Shown here one piece after another: positions 1-5,696 of a DNA stretch of 6,719 nt (position 1 is its first letter; the number at the start of each line of letters is the position of its first letter). This DNA is from Solirubrobacterales bacterium (lineage in GTDB: Bacteria > Actinomycetota > Thermoleophilia > Solirubrobacterales > Solirubrobacteraceae), in NCBI GenBank assembly GCA_015655225.1, contig JAATFK010000648.1:1-6719 (forward strand), read 5' to 3'. The notes below the pieces were generated by a model. The model saw only the letters and a program-made list of their open reading frames with translations. It did not search any database and was not told the DNA's origin. The translations under genes were made by a program, and so were the position numbers.

Positions 1-2643
1 ACCGACCCCGAGATCCTGCGCACGAACCTCGCCTCGGTGATCCTCCAGATGGCCGCGCTCGGGCTCGGCGAGATCGAGGACTTCCCCTTCCTCGACCCGC
101 CCGACAGGCGCCAGATCCGCGACGGCGTCCTGCTGCTGCAGGAGCTGGGCGCGCTCGACCCCGACGCGACCGACCCCGCCAAGCGACTGACGCCGCTCGG
201 CCGCAGACTGGCGCAGCTGCCGGTCGACCCGCGCTTCGGGCGGATGGTGCTGGAGGCCGACCGGCTCGGCTGCGTCGAGGAGGTCGTCGTGATCGCGGCC
301 GCGCTCTCGATCCAGGACCCGCGCGAGCGCCCGACCGAGTTCCGCGCGCAGGCCGACCAGCTCCACGCCCGCTTCAGAGACGAGCACTCCGACTTCGTCG
401 CCTTCCTCAACCTCTGGAACCACCTGCGGGAGCAGCAGCGCGAGCTGTCCGGCAGCCAGTTCCGCAAGCGGTTGAGAGGCGAGTTCCTGCACTACCTGCG
501 CGTCCGCGAGTGGCAGGACCTGGCCGGCCAGCTGCGCTCCTCCGCGAGAGCGATCGGGTTGACGCTGAACCAGGAGGCGGCGGAGCCTCAGCAGATCCAC
601 GTCGCGATGCTTGCCGGCCTGCTCTCCCACGTCGGCGTGAGAGACGAGCGCAGACGCGGCGAGTACCTCGGCGCCCGCGGCGCTCGCTTCGCGATCTTCC
701 CCGGCTCGGTGCTCGTCCGCAGACAGCCGACCTGGGTGATGGCGGCCGAGCTGGTCGAGACGACGCGGCTGTGGGGGCGCACCGCGGCGCGGATCGAGCC
801 GGCATGGGTCGAGCCGCTCGCGGGCCACCTCGTCAGACGCAGCTACGACGACCCGCATTGGGAGCGACGGCGCGCCTCCGTCGTCGCGCTGGAGCGGGTG
901 ACGCTCTACGGGCTGCCGATCGTCGCCGGGCGCAGAGTCGCCTACGGCGCGATCGACCCGGTCCTCTCGCGCGAGCTGTTCATCCGCCGCGCGCTGGTCG
1001 AGGGCGACTGGGAGACGCGCCACCACTTCTTCCACGAGAACCGCCAGGCGCTCGCCGACGTGGAGGCGCTGGAGGACCGCGTGCGACGGCGCGACATCCT
1101 CGTCGACGACCAGACGCTTCACGACTTCTACGACGCGCGGATCCCGGCCGAGGTCGTCTCCGGCGCCCACTTCGACCGCTGGTGGAGACGCGCCCGCAGA
1201 GCCGATCCGGAGCTGCTGTCGTTCACCCGCGAGCTGCTCGTCAACGCCGCCGCGGCCGACGCCGTCGACCCCGCCGCGTGGCCGGAGGAGTGGCACGACG
1301 GCTCGCTGTCGCTGCCGCTCAGCTACCGCTTCGAGCCGGGCGCGCCGGACGACGGCGTCACCGTCCACGTCCCGCTCGCCGCGCTCGCGGAGCTGGAGGG
1401 CGGGAGCTTCGCGTGGCTCGTCCCGGGGCTGCGACGCGAGCTGGTGACGGCGCTCGTGCGCGCGCTGCCGAAGGAGCTGCGGCGCCCGCTCGTGCCGGTG
1501 CCGGAGGTGGTCGAGCAGGTGCTGGAGCGGATTGCGCCCGGCGAGCCGCTGCTCGACGCCGTCGCGCGCTCGCTCCAGCAGTTGCGCGGCGTGCGCGTGC
1601 CGGAGGGGGCGTGGGACCAGCTGGAGCTGGCGCCGCACCTGCGGCCGCGCTTCTCGGTCGAGGACCAGCACGGCGCCGCGCTCGCCGTCGGGACCGATCT
1701 CGACGCGCTGCGCGAGCAGGTGCGGCCGCGGCTGCAGGCCGAGCTGGCGGCCGCCGCGGGGCCGTCGTTGGAGCGCACCGGGCTGACCAGCTGGACGATC
1801 GGGACGCTGCCGCGCGAGGTCGAGCTGCCGGGCGCCGGCAGCCTCGCGCGGGCCTACCCGGCGCTCGTGGACGAGGGCGCGACGGTCGGCGTGCGGATGC
1901 TCGACACGGCCGCCGCGCAGATCGGCGCGCACCACCTCGGCACCCGCCGGCTGCTGCGACTGACGGTCCCCTCGCCGGCGCGAGCGGTCGAGCGCGGGCT
2001 CACGAACGCGGCGAAGCTGACGCTCGCGGGCGCGCCGCACGGCGGCGCCTCGGGGGTGCTGGACGACGCCACGACGGCCGCGCTCGACGCCCTGATCGGC
2101 GCCGCCGGCGGCCCCGCCTGGGACGAGCAGGCGTGGGGCGTGCTGCACGACTACGTCGCGCGCGAGCTGGCCGGGACGGTCGCGAAGGTCGTCGCGTGGG
2201 TCGTGCGGATCCTCGACGCCGCGCGGGCGGTGCAGGGGGCGCTCGACCAGCTGCCGGCCGAGGCGGCGTTCCAGCCGGCGCGGATCGACGTGGCGCGGCA
2301 GCTCGGCCGGCTCGTCTACCCGGGCTTCGTCGCGGCCGCCGGCGTCGCGCGGCTGCCGGACGTCGAGCGGTACCTGCTGGGCGCCAGACGCCGCGTCGAG
2401 CAGCTTCCGCGCGGCCTCGCGGCCGACCGCGACCGCATGAGAACGGTCGAGGAGCTGGAGTCGGCCTACCGCTTCGCGCTCGGCGCGGTCCCGGCCGGCG
2501 CGGTCCAGCCGGCGCCGCTGCGCGAGGTGCCGTGGGCGCTGGAGGAGCTGCGCGTCTCGTACTTCGCGCAGGGCCTCGGGGCACGCGGGCAGGCGTCGCC
2601 GAAGCAGGTTCGCAAGCTGCTGGCCGAGGCGGCGCGGGGATGA
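1..2643 (+). CDS. hrpA: ATP-dependent RNA helicase HrpA, C-terminal part (5' truncated by window)
   Basis: A DEAH-box RNA helicase of the HrpA family, cytoplasmic and expected to remodel RNA using ATP. The reading frame is open from base 1, so the start lies outside; 880 residues are visible, against about 1300 in full-length family members. The first codons read TDPEILRTNLAS and continue to FPFLDPPD at about residues 28-35, the typical stretch just after helicase motif VI. The helicase-associated HA2 region follows (about 33-125, with LTPLGRRLAQLPVDPRFGRM). Next comes an OB-fold-like part (about 215-320, with YLGARGARFAIFPGS), then a long DUF3418 C-terminal domain from about 325 to the end (VEGDWETRHHFFHENRQAL, FYDARIPAEVVSG). 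Both RecA motor domains with Walker motifs are off-window, so ATPase integrity cannot be judged. The visible part has no frameshift. AGA arginine codons are unusually frequent in its first 1200 bases. Confidence 0.95.
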   Translation, partial: TDPEILRTNLASVILQMAALGLGEIEDFPFLDPPDRRQIRDGVLLLQELGALDPDATDPAKRLTPLGRRLAQLPVDPRFGRMVLEADRLGCVEEVVVIAAALSIQDPRERPTEFRAQADQLHARFRDEHSDFVAFLNLWNHLREQQRELSGSQFRKRLRGEFLHYLRVREWQDLAGQLRSSARAIGLTLNQEAAEPQQIHVAMLAGLLSHVGVRDERRRGEYLGARGARFAIFPGSVLVRRQPTWVMAAELVETTRLWGRTAARIEPAWVEPLAGHLVRRSYDDPHWERRRASVVALERVTLYGLPIVAGRRVAYGAIDPVLSRELFIRRALVEGDWETRHHFFHENRQALADVEALEDRVRRRDILVDDQTLHDFYDARIPAEVVSGAHFDRWWRRARRADPELLSFTRELLVNAAAADAVDPAAWPEEWHDGSLSLPLSYRFEPGAPDDGVTVHVPLAALAELEGGSFAWLVPGLRRELVTALVRALPKELRRPLVPVPEVVEQVLERIAPGEPLLDAVARSLQQLRGVRVPEGAWDQLELAPHLRPRFSVEDQHGAALAVGTDLDALREQVRPRLQAELAAAAGPSLERTGLTSWTIGTLPREVELPGAGSLARAYPALVDEGATVGVRMLDTAAAQIGAHHLGTRRLLRLTVPSPARAVERGLTNAAKLTLAGAPHGGASGVLDDATTAALDALIGAAGGPAWDEQAWGVLHDYVARELAGTVAKVVAWVVRILDAARAVQGALDQLPAEAAFQPARIDVARQLGRLVYPGFVAAAGVARLPDVERYLLGARRRVEQLPRGLAADRDRMRTVEELESAYRFALGAVPAGAVQPAPLREVPWALEELRVSYFAQGLGARGQASPKQVRKLLAEAARG

Positions 2644-3617
2644 GCGCGGGGACGGGCCGGCCACTGCGCTGGGGCGTGCTGGGGACCGGACGGATCGCGG
2701 CCGACTTCACCGCCGACCTTGCGCTGACGGGCTCCGGCACGATCGTCGCGGTCGGCTCGCGCACCGCTGCGTCGGCCGACCGGTTCGGCGACCGCTTCGG
2801 GATCCCGCGACGCCACGCGAGCTACGAGGCGCTCGTCGCCGACCCACGGGTCGACGCCGTCTACGTGGCGACGCCGCACCCGGCGCACCACGCGAACGCG
2901 ACGCTGGCGCTGGAGGCGGGCAAGGCGGTCCTGGTCGAGAAGGCGTTCACGATGAACGCGGCGCAGGCGCGGGAGCTGGTCGCGCTCGCCCGCGCGAAGG
3001 GGCTGTTCCTGATGGAGGCGATGTGGACCCGCTTCCTCCCGCACATGCGCGAGATCCGGCGCCTGCTGGACGAGGGCGCGCTCGGGCAGCTCGTGACCGT
3101 GACCGCCGACCTCGGCGAGTGGTTCGCGCCCGACCCCACCGACCGGCTGTTCGCGCCCGAGCTGGGCGGCGGCGCGCTGCTCGACCTCGGCGTCTACCCT
3201 GTCTCGTTCGCCTCGATGGTGCTGGGGCGTCCGTCGCGGATCGTCGCGCTGCTGGAGCCGGCGTTCACCGGCGTCGACGGCCAGGCCTCGATCCTGCTGG
3301 GCCACGAGAGCGGCGCGCAGGCGCTGCTCAACTGCACGTCGGGAGCGACCAGCCCGGTGCGGGCGGCGATCGTCGGCACCGAGGCGCGGATCGAGATCGA
3401 CCCCGTCTGGATCGGGCCGGCCGGCTTCACGCTGACGCCGCGGACCGGCCGGCCGACCCGCTTCGAGGAGCCGCACGTCGGCAACGGCCTGCGTCACGAG
3501 GCCGACGAGGTCGCCCGCTGCCTCGCCGAGGGTCTGACCGAGAGCCCGGTGATGAGCCTCGACGAGACGGTCTCGATCATGGAGACGCTCGACGCGGTGC
3601 TCGCCGAGGCGGGCTAG
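2640..3617 (+). CDS. Gfo/Idh/MocA-family NAD(P)-dependent oxidoreductase (dihydrodiol dehydrogenase-like)
   Basis: A soluble 325-residue oxidoreductase, full length for the family. An N-terminal Rossmann fold binds NAD(P) (GVLGTGRIA, residues 12-20; ATPHPAHHANA near 77-87). A C-terminal alpha/beta sheet domain binds substrate. The family's EKP motif reads EKA here (E100-K101-A102). K101 and Y186 in DLGVYP (182-187) align with the Lys/Tyr pair known to be catalytic in dimeric dihydrodiol dehydrogenases. LMEAMWTRFLP (124-134) is also typical of that branch. Substrates in this family are usually sugars, inositols or diols; the sequence does not reveal which. The ATG lies in an ATGA overlap with the hrpA stop, with GAGG 11-14 bases upstream, so translational coupling is likely. 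The frame stays open for about 2 kb upstream inside hrpA, but the family N-terminus fits this ATG. Sharing an operon with hrpA suggests no clear functional link. Confidence 0.93.
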   Translation: MSAGTGRPLRWGVLGTGRIAADFTADLALTGSGTIVAVGSRTAASADRFGDRFGIPRRHASYEALVADPRVDAVYVATPHPAHHANATLALEAGKAVLVEKAFTMNAAQARELVALARAKGLFLMEAMWTRFLPHMREIRRLLDEGALGQLVTVTADLGEWFAPDPTDRLFAPELGGGALLDLGVYPVSFASMVLGRPSRIVALLEPAFTGVDGQASILLGHESGAQALLNCTSGATSPVRAAIVGTEARIEIDPVWIGPAGFTLTPRTGRPTRFEEPHVGNGLRHEADEVARCLAEGLTESPVMSLDETVSIMETLDAVLAEAG

Positions 3618-4486
3618 CTGCCGCTGCTCGCGGTCGGGACCTGGTCGCTGACGAACGCGCCCAGCGCGCGGGCCAGGGCGGCCGGCTGGTCCAGCGGGAT
3701 CAGGGTGTAGGAATCGGCGATCTCGACAAGCCGTCCCTGCGGCAGCAGCGCCGCCAGACGGGCGCCGTGCTCGCGGGGCATCAGCCGGTCCTCGGGGGCC
3801 CAGACGACGAGCGCGGGACGGTCGAAGCCGGGCAGCCGCAGCTCGCACGCCTTCAGCAGGTCGCGCCGCGCCTGCGCAGCGGCGCGGACGTAGGCGCGCA
3901 GGTCGCGCCGGACGCCTGCCTGGGTGAGCGCCGGGGCGAGCCAGGCGTCCATCACGGCGTCGGGGACCGGGCGCTTGCTCATCCAGCCGAAGGTGAACGG
4001 CGCGCGCCGCAAGGGGCGCCAGCGGAGCGGCTGGAGCGCGGCGTTGACCCCGCCGGGGACGAGCCCCGCGGCGGCGGCGAACCGGCCCGGCAGCCCCGGC
4101 GGGACGTTGTCGAACGCCTCGCAGGCGACGATCGCGAGGCGGCCGATGCGCTCGTCGTACTCGCCGACGAGCGTCAGCGGACCGCCCCAGTCCACCACCG
4201 CGAGCGTCACGTCGCGCAGGTCGAGCCGCTCCAGCAGCTCGGTGATCAGCCGCGCGATGCCACCCATCGAGAGGTCGGCGCCGGGGCGCATCGGCCGGCG
4301 GTGGGAGCCGAGCGGGAGCGTCGGCAGGATCGCGCGGAAGGGAACGCCGGCGGCGCGCAGCTCGCGCAGCAGCGGGTGCCAGACGGAACCGTCCATCAGC
4401 AGGCCGTGGGAGAAGACGATCACCGGTCCGTCGCCGCCGGTGTCCTCGTAGTCGATCGTTCCGGCCGAGAGCGTCGCGCGGGGCAT
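3614..4486 (-). CDS. Alpha/beta hydrolase with Asp nucleophile (haloalkane dehalogenase/epoxide hydrolase-like)
   Basis: A 290-residue single-domain alpha/beta-fold hydrolase, probably cytoplasmic (no signal peptide). Seen directly: SHGLLMDGSVW (26-36), giving the HG oxyanion region, and the nucleophile elbow VVDWGG (97-102) with Asp99 in place of the usual Ser. Asp at this place is the hallmark of haloalkane dehalogenases and epoxide hydrolases. A cap region lies at about 130-215, and WAPEDRLMP (229-237) gives D233 as likely acid. The catalytic His expected in a GHFIPLDQP-like motif is missing: the text is ADSYTLIPLDQP (257-268), with Thr261 at the aligned place. The start is the ATG at 4486, preceded by GGAGGT eight bases upstream; the frame runs further upstream into the tetR gene without family similarity. 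It is divergent from a TetR repressor that probably controls it. Substrate unknown; dehalogenase activity should not be assumed. Confidence 0.9.
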   Translation of the reverse strand: MPRATLSAGTIDYEDTGGDGPVIVFSHGLLMDGSVWHPLLRELRAAGVPFRAILPTLPLGSHRRPMRPGADLSMGGIARLITELLERLDLRDVTLAVVDWGGPLTLVGEYDERIGRLAIVACEAFDNVPPGLPGRFAAAAGLVPGGVNAALQPLRWRPLRRAPFTFGWMSKRPVPDAVMDAWLAPALTQAGVRRDLRAYVRAAAQARRDLLKACELRLPGFDRPALVVWAPEDRLMPREHGARLAALLPQGRLVEIADSYTLIPLDQPAALARALGAFVSDQVPTASSGS

Positions 4487-4490
4487 CGTC

Positions 4491-4498
4491 CCACCTCC
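4491..4498 (-). promoter_or_regulatory. Shine-Dalgarno of the alpha/beta hydrolase gene
   Basis: On the minus strand the bases read TGGAGGTGG just before GACG and the ATG at 4486. This is a near-ideal ribosome binding site. It fixes this ATG as the start instead of the far longer open frame that runs back into the divergent repressor gene. Confidence 0.8.
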
Positions 4499-4505
4499 AG
4501 ATCTG

Positions 4506-4523
4506 ATTTGATAGATCGCTCTA
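4506..4523. promoter_or_regulatory. Probable TetR (LmrA/YxaF-type) operator
   Basis: The bases ATTTGATAGATCGCTCTA contain an imperfect palindrome, TAGA-TCGC-TCTA (4512-4523), with 10 of 12 positions symmetric. As I recall it, the box bound by Bacillus subtilis LmrA and YxaF (QdoR) is AWTATAtagaNYGgTCTA. This site agrees at 15 of 18 positions, differing at 4509, 4510 and 4519. It lies between two divergent genes, one of which encodes a repressor resembling that same subfamily. It overlaps the likely -35 element of the repressor gene and sits 20-37 bases upstream of the hydrolase start, so one bound repressor could block both genes. The consensus is quoted from memory and binding is inferred. 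Confidence 0.6.
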
Positions 4524-4537
4524 GCGGACGCTACCCT
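4508..4537 (+). promoter_or_regulatory. Candidate promoter for the tetR gene
   Basis: TTGATA (4508-4513) matches five of six bases of the -35 consensus. After an 18-base spacer, TACCCT (4532-4537) fits the TAnnnT form of -10 common in high-GC actinobacteria. Transcription would start near 4544, giving a leader of about 35 bases before the GTG. The operator-like palindrome covers the -35 and part of the spacer, as expected for autorepression. No convincing paired -35/-10 was found for the opposite, hydrolase-directed promoter. Confidence 0.4.
4522..4533. repeat. Short inverted repeat beside the operator
   Basis: TAGCG-GA-CGCTA is a perfect 5-base inverted repeat with a 2-base centre. It shares two bases with the operator-like palindrome and lies in the spacer/-10 part of the candidate tetR promoter. 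It could be a second half-site for the repressor or chance in a GC-rich region. Confidence 0.3.
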
Positions 4538-4565
4538 CCCGCTTTCAGAAGAGCAAGGTCGAACC

Positions 4566-4572
4566 GGAGGGG
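4566..4572 (+). promoter_or_regulatory. Shine-Dalgarno deciding the GTG start of tetR
   Basis: GGAGGGG lies six bases before the GTG at 4579. It is the only strong ribosome binding site here and supports GTG over the nearby out-of-frame ATG at 4574. Confidence 0.75.
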
Positions 4573-4578
4573 CATGCG

Positions 4579-5151
4579 GTGCCGGAGACAACGAAGGATC
4601 GGATCGTCGACGCGAGCGCGGAGCTGTTCCAGCTCCAGGGCTACGCCGGGACGGGGATGAGACAGATCGTCGCGCGGGCGAGCGCGCCATTCGGTTCGAT
4701 CTACCACCACTTCCCCGGCGGCAAGGAGGAGCTGGGCGCCGAGACCATCCGCGTCTCGGGGGCCCTCTACCTCCAGCTGCTCGATCTCTTCCTCGATCCC
4801 GCGCCGGACGTCGTCACCGGCGTCGAGGAGTTCTTCGCCGGCGCCGCCGTCACGCTGCGCGAGAGCGACTATGCCGAGGGCTGCCCGATCGCGACCGTCG
4901 CGCTCGAGGTCGCGAGCACGAGCGAGCCGCTGCGCGCGGCGACCGCCGAGGTCTTCGACAGCTGGATCGACGCCGCCGCCGCGCGCTTTGCCGACGCCGG
5001 ACTCGACGCCGCCACCGCCCGTGCGCTTGCGATCGGCACGATCGCCGGCCTGGAGGGCGCCTTCGTCCTCTGCCGCGCGCTGCGGAGCACCGAGCCGATG
5101 GAGGTCGCCGGCGCGGTCGCGGTCGCCCAGCTGCGCGCCGCGCTCGGCTGA
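4579..5151 (+). CDS. TetR/AcrR-family repressor, LmrA/YxaF-like
   Basis: A 190-residue cytoplasmic DNA-binding regulator. The N-terminal helix-turn-helix domain spans about residues 6-52: ILxAS-like helix KDRIVDASAELFQLQGY, then GMRQIVARASAPFGSIYHHF and PGGKEEL. Its GSIYHHFPGGKEEL end is typical of the family. The ligand-binding part contains GCPIATVALEVASTSEPLR (101-119), which I associate with the LmrA/YxaF (QdoR) group, whose Bacillus members respond to flavonoids. The start is the GTG at 4579, six bases after GGAGGGG (4566-4572). The ATG at 4574 is in another frame and gives no family similarity. It is divergent from the alpha/beta hydrolase across 92 bases holding a matching operator-like site, so autoregulation and control of the hydrolase are likely. 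The ligand in this organism is unknown. The last six codons are duplicated immediately after the stop. Confidence 0.92.
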   Translation: MPETTKDRIVDASAELFQLQGYAGTGMRQIVARASAPFGSIYHHFPGGKEELGAETIRVSGALYLQLLDLFLDPAPDVVTGVEEFFAGAAVTLRESDYAEGCPIATVALEVASTSEPLRAATAEVFDSWIDAAAARFADAGLDAATARALAIGTIAGLEGAFVLCRALRSTEPMEVAGAVAVAQLRAALG

Positions 5152-5171
5152 TCCGCCGCGCTCGGCTGATC
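5136..5171. repeat. Perfect tandem 18-bp duplication across the tetR stop
   Basis: CGCCGCGCTCGGCTGATC occurs at 5136-5153 and again at 5154-5171 with no mismatch and no spacer. The flanking bases (5135 and 5172) do not extend it. The first copy holds the last codons and TGA of the TetR gene. The second repeats them in the same frame, with a second TGA at 5167-5169. Its 3' end overlaps the stop codon of the histidine kinase remnant on the other strand (5170-5172). This looks like a recent replication-slippage event without effect on the TetR protein. Confidence 0.95.
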
Positions 5172-5401
5172 AGGTGACGGTCGGCAGGTGCAGCAGGACC
5201 CGCCCGCCGCCGGCCGCCGCGCCCGCCGTCGCCACGGCGGTGACGTCGCCGCCGCACGAGCGCGCGAGGCGGCGGGCGAGCGGCAGCCCGAGCCCCCCGC
5301 TTGCGGCACTCGAGACGCCCGGCCCGAAGATCCGCTCGACCTCGCCGGGCTCGATCCCGCCGCCGTCGTCCCGTACCCGCACAAGCACCTCGCCCCCGAC
5401 G
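5170..5401 (-). pseudogene. Histidine kinase C-terminal remnant (HATPase_c end)
   Basis: On the minus strand from about 5400 the frame reads GGEVLVRVRDDGGGIEPGEVE, then IFGPGVSSAASGGLGLPLARR, ending LLHLPTVT and TGA at 5172-5170. DDGGGI is the G1 (D-box) and GGLGLPLARRLA the G2 box of a GHKL ATPase domain. The last ~75 residues of a sensor kinase are therefore intact. The N-box, the H-box with the phosphorylated His, and any sensor or membrane part are absent. Upstream the sequence switches, in another frame, to a response-regulator receiver domain, so a large deletion must have removed the rest. A GTG at 5388 could in principle start a 72-residue peptide, but it would hold no nucleotide-binding N-box and I do not regard it as a working gene. 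Confidence 0.8.
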
Positions 5402-5616
5402 CCAGCGCGAAGGGCTTCGTCAGGTAGTCATCGCCGCCGGCGTGGAAGCCGGCGAGCCGGTCGGGCAACGTGTCGCGGCCTGTGAGGAAGAGGGGGCCGG
5501 GCGGCACGATCGAGAACGCCTCGACGGCCTCGTGCCCGGTCATCGTCGCGCGGACGGCGAAGCCCTCCGCGCGACCCGGCGTCGTCCTCGCAGAGCCCGA
5601 TGCGGGTCTGGTCCAT
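5402..5616 (-). pseudogene. Response regulator receiver-domain remnant, frameshifted and internally deleted
   Basis: From ATG at 5616 (minus strand) the frame reads MDQTRIGLCEDD, the first strand and acidic pocket of an OmpR-type receiver domain. Within about 5571-5580 the similarity jumps to another frame: RAEGFAVRATMTGHEAVEAF, skipping roughly ten residues of helix 1. Near 5490-5500, SIVPPG runs directly into PLFLTGRDTLPDRLAGFHAG. This lacks about 25-30 residues that in any receiver contain the phosphorylated Asp (VLDxxLPD) and helix 3. The end, GGDDYLTKPFALA, holds the conserved Lys of strand 5 and stops at about 5402, where the kinase remnant begins out of frame. The DNA-binding domain is gone. 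The conserved pieces are in the correct order, so this is a decayed gene, not chance similarity. It was presumably upstream of the kinase in one operon. Confidence 0.85.
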
Positions 5617-5696
5617 CGATCCATCATGGCGCCTGAACGGCGCCGCGACGGGGATTCGGCGATGCAGTCAGGTTCGATTCATGCGACGCTGGCATC
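5617..5696. other. Divergent intergenic gap between the receiver remnant and DedA
   Basis: Eighty bases separate the old response-regulator start from the DedA gene. The gap presumably carries the DedA-UppP promoter, but I see no convincing -35/-10 pair and no clear Shine-Dalgarno ahead of the GTG at 5697. A GGCGCC-TGAAC-GGCGCC repeat lies in it. Confidence 0.5.
5628..5644. repeat. GGCGCC hairpin/repeat in the DedA upstream region
   Basis: GGCGCC (5628-5633) and GGCGCC (5639-5644) flank TGAAC. Because GGCGCC is self-complementary, the pair is both a direct and an inverted repeat and could form a 6-bp stem with a 5-base loop. No T-run follows, so it is not a typical terminator. It lies 53 bases before the DedA start. 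Confidence 0.45.

Noticed and set aside
510..2639. Long plus-strand open frame continuous upstream of the oxidoreductase inside hrpA
   Set aside because: It is the +1/+2 shadow of hrpA in GC-rich DNA: its translation is almost all Arg, Ala and Gly with no family motif, while the true oxidoreductase N-terminus begins at 2640.
2000..2764. 254-residue minus-strand open frame over the end of hrpA
   Set aside because: Antisense shadow with Arg/Pro/Ala-rich translation; no motif and no ribosome binding site.
2466..3848. 460-residue minus-strand open frame across the oxidoreductase
   Set aside because: Low-complexity Arg/Ala/Pro translation antisense to a clearly recognised gene; no domain features.
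4498..4517. GATCT-8-AGATC inverted repeat as the main operator
   Set aside because: Arms are only five bases with an eight-base spacer; the overlapping TAGATCGCTCTA site fits the repressor subfamily better.
3023..4660. 545-residue plus-strand open frame spanning oxidoreductase, hydrolase and promoter region
   Set aside because: It crosses two well-supported genes and the divergent promoter in a wrong frame; composition is typical of a shadow frame.
4487..4690. N-terminal extension of the hydrolase to 358 residues
   Set aside because: The added 68 residues are Arg/Ser/Pro-rich, overlap the tetR coding region and the promoter, and a strong Shine-Dalgarno precedes the ATG at 4486.
5136..5171. 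Bidirectional transcription terminator between tetR and the kinase remnant
   Set aside because: The sequence is a direct tandem repeat, not a strong hairpin, and no T-run is present on either strand.
4869..5627. A single 252-residue minus-strand protein joining receiver and downstream sequence
   Set aside because: Its middle matches a receiver domain, but its first residues and everything after TKPFALA are in the wrong frame, and it continues antisense into tetR; better explained as a pseudogene.
5628..5644. GGCGCC pair as a rho-independent terminator
   Set aside because: The stem is only six base pairs, no T-run follows, and no active gene ends there.
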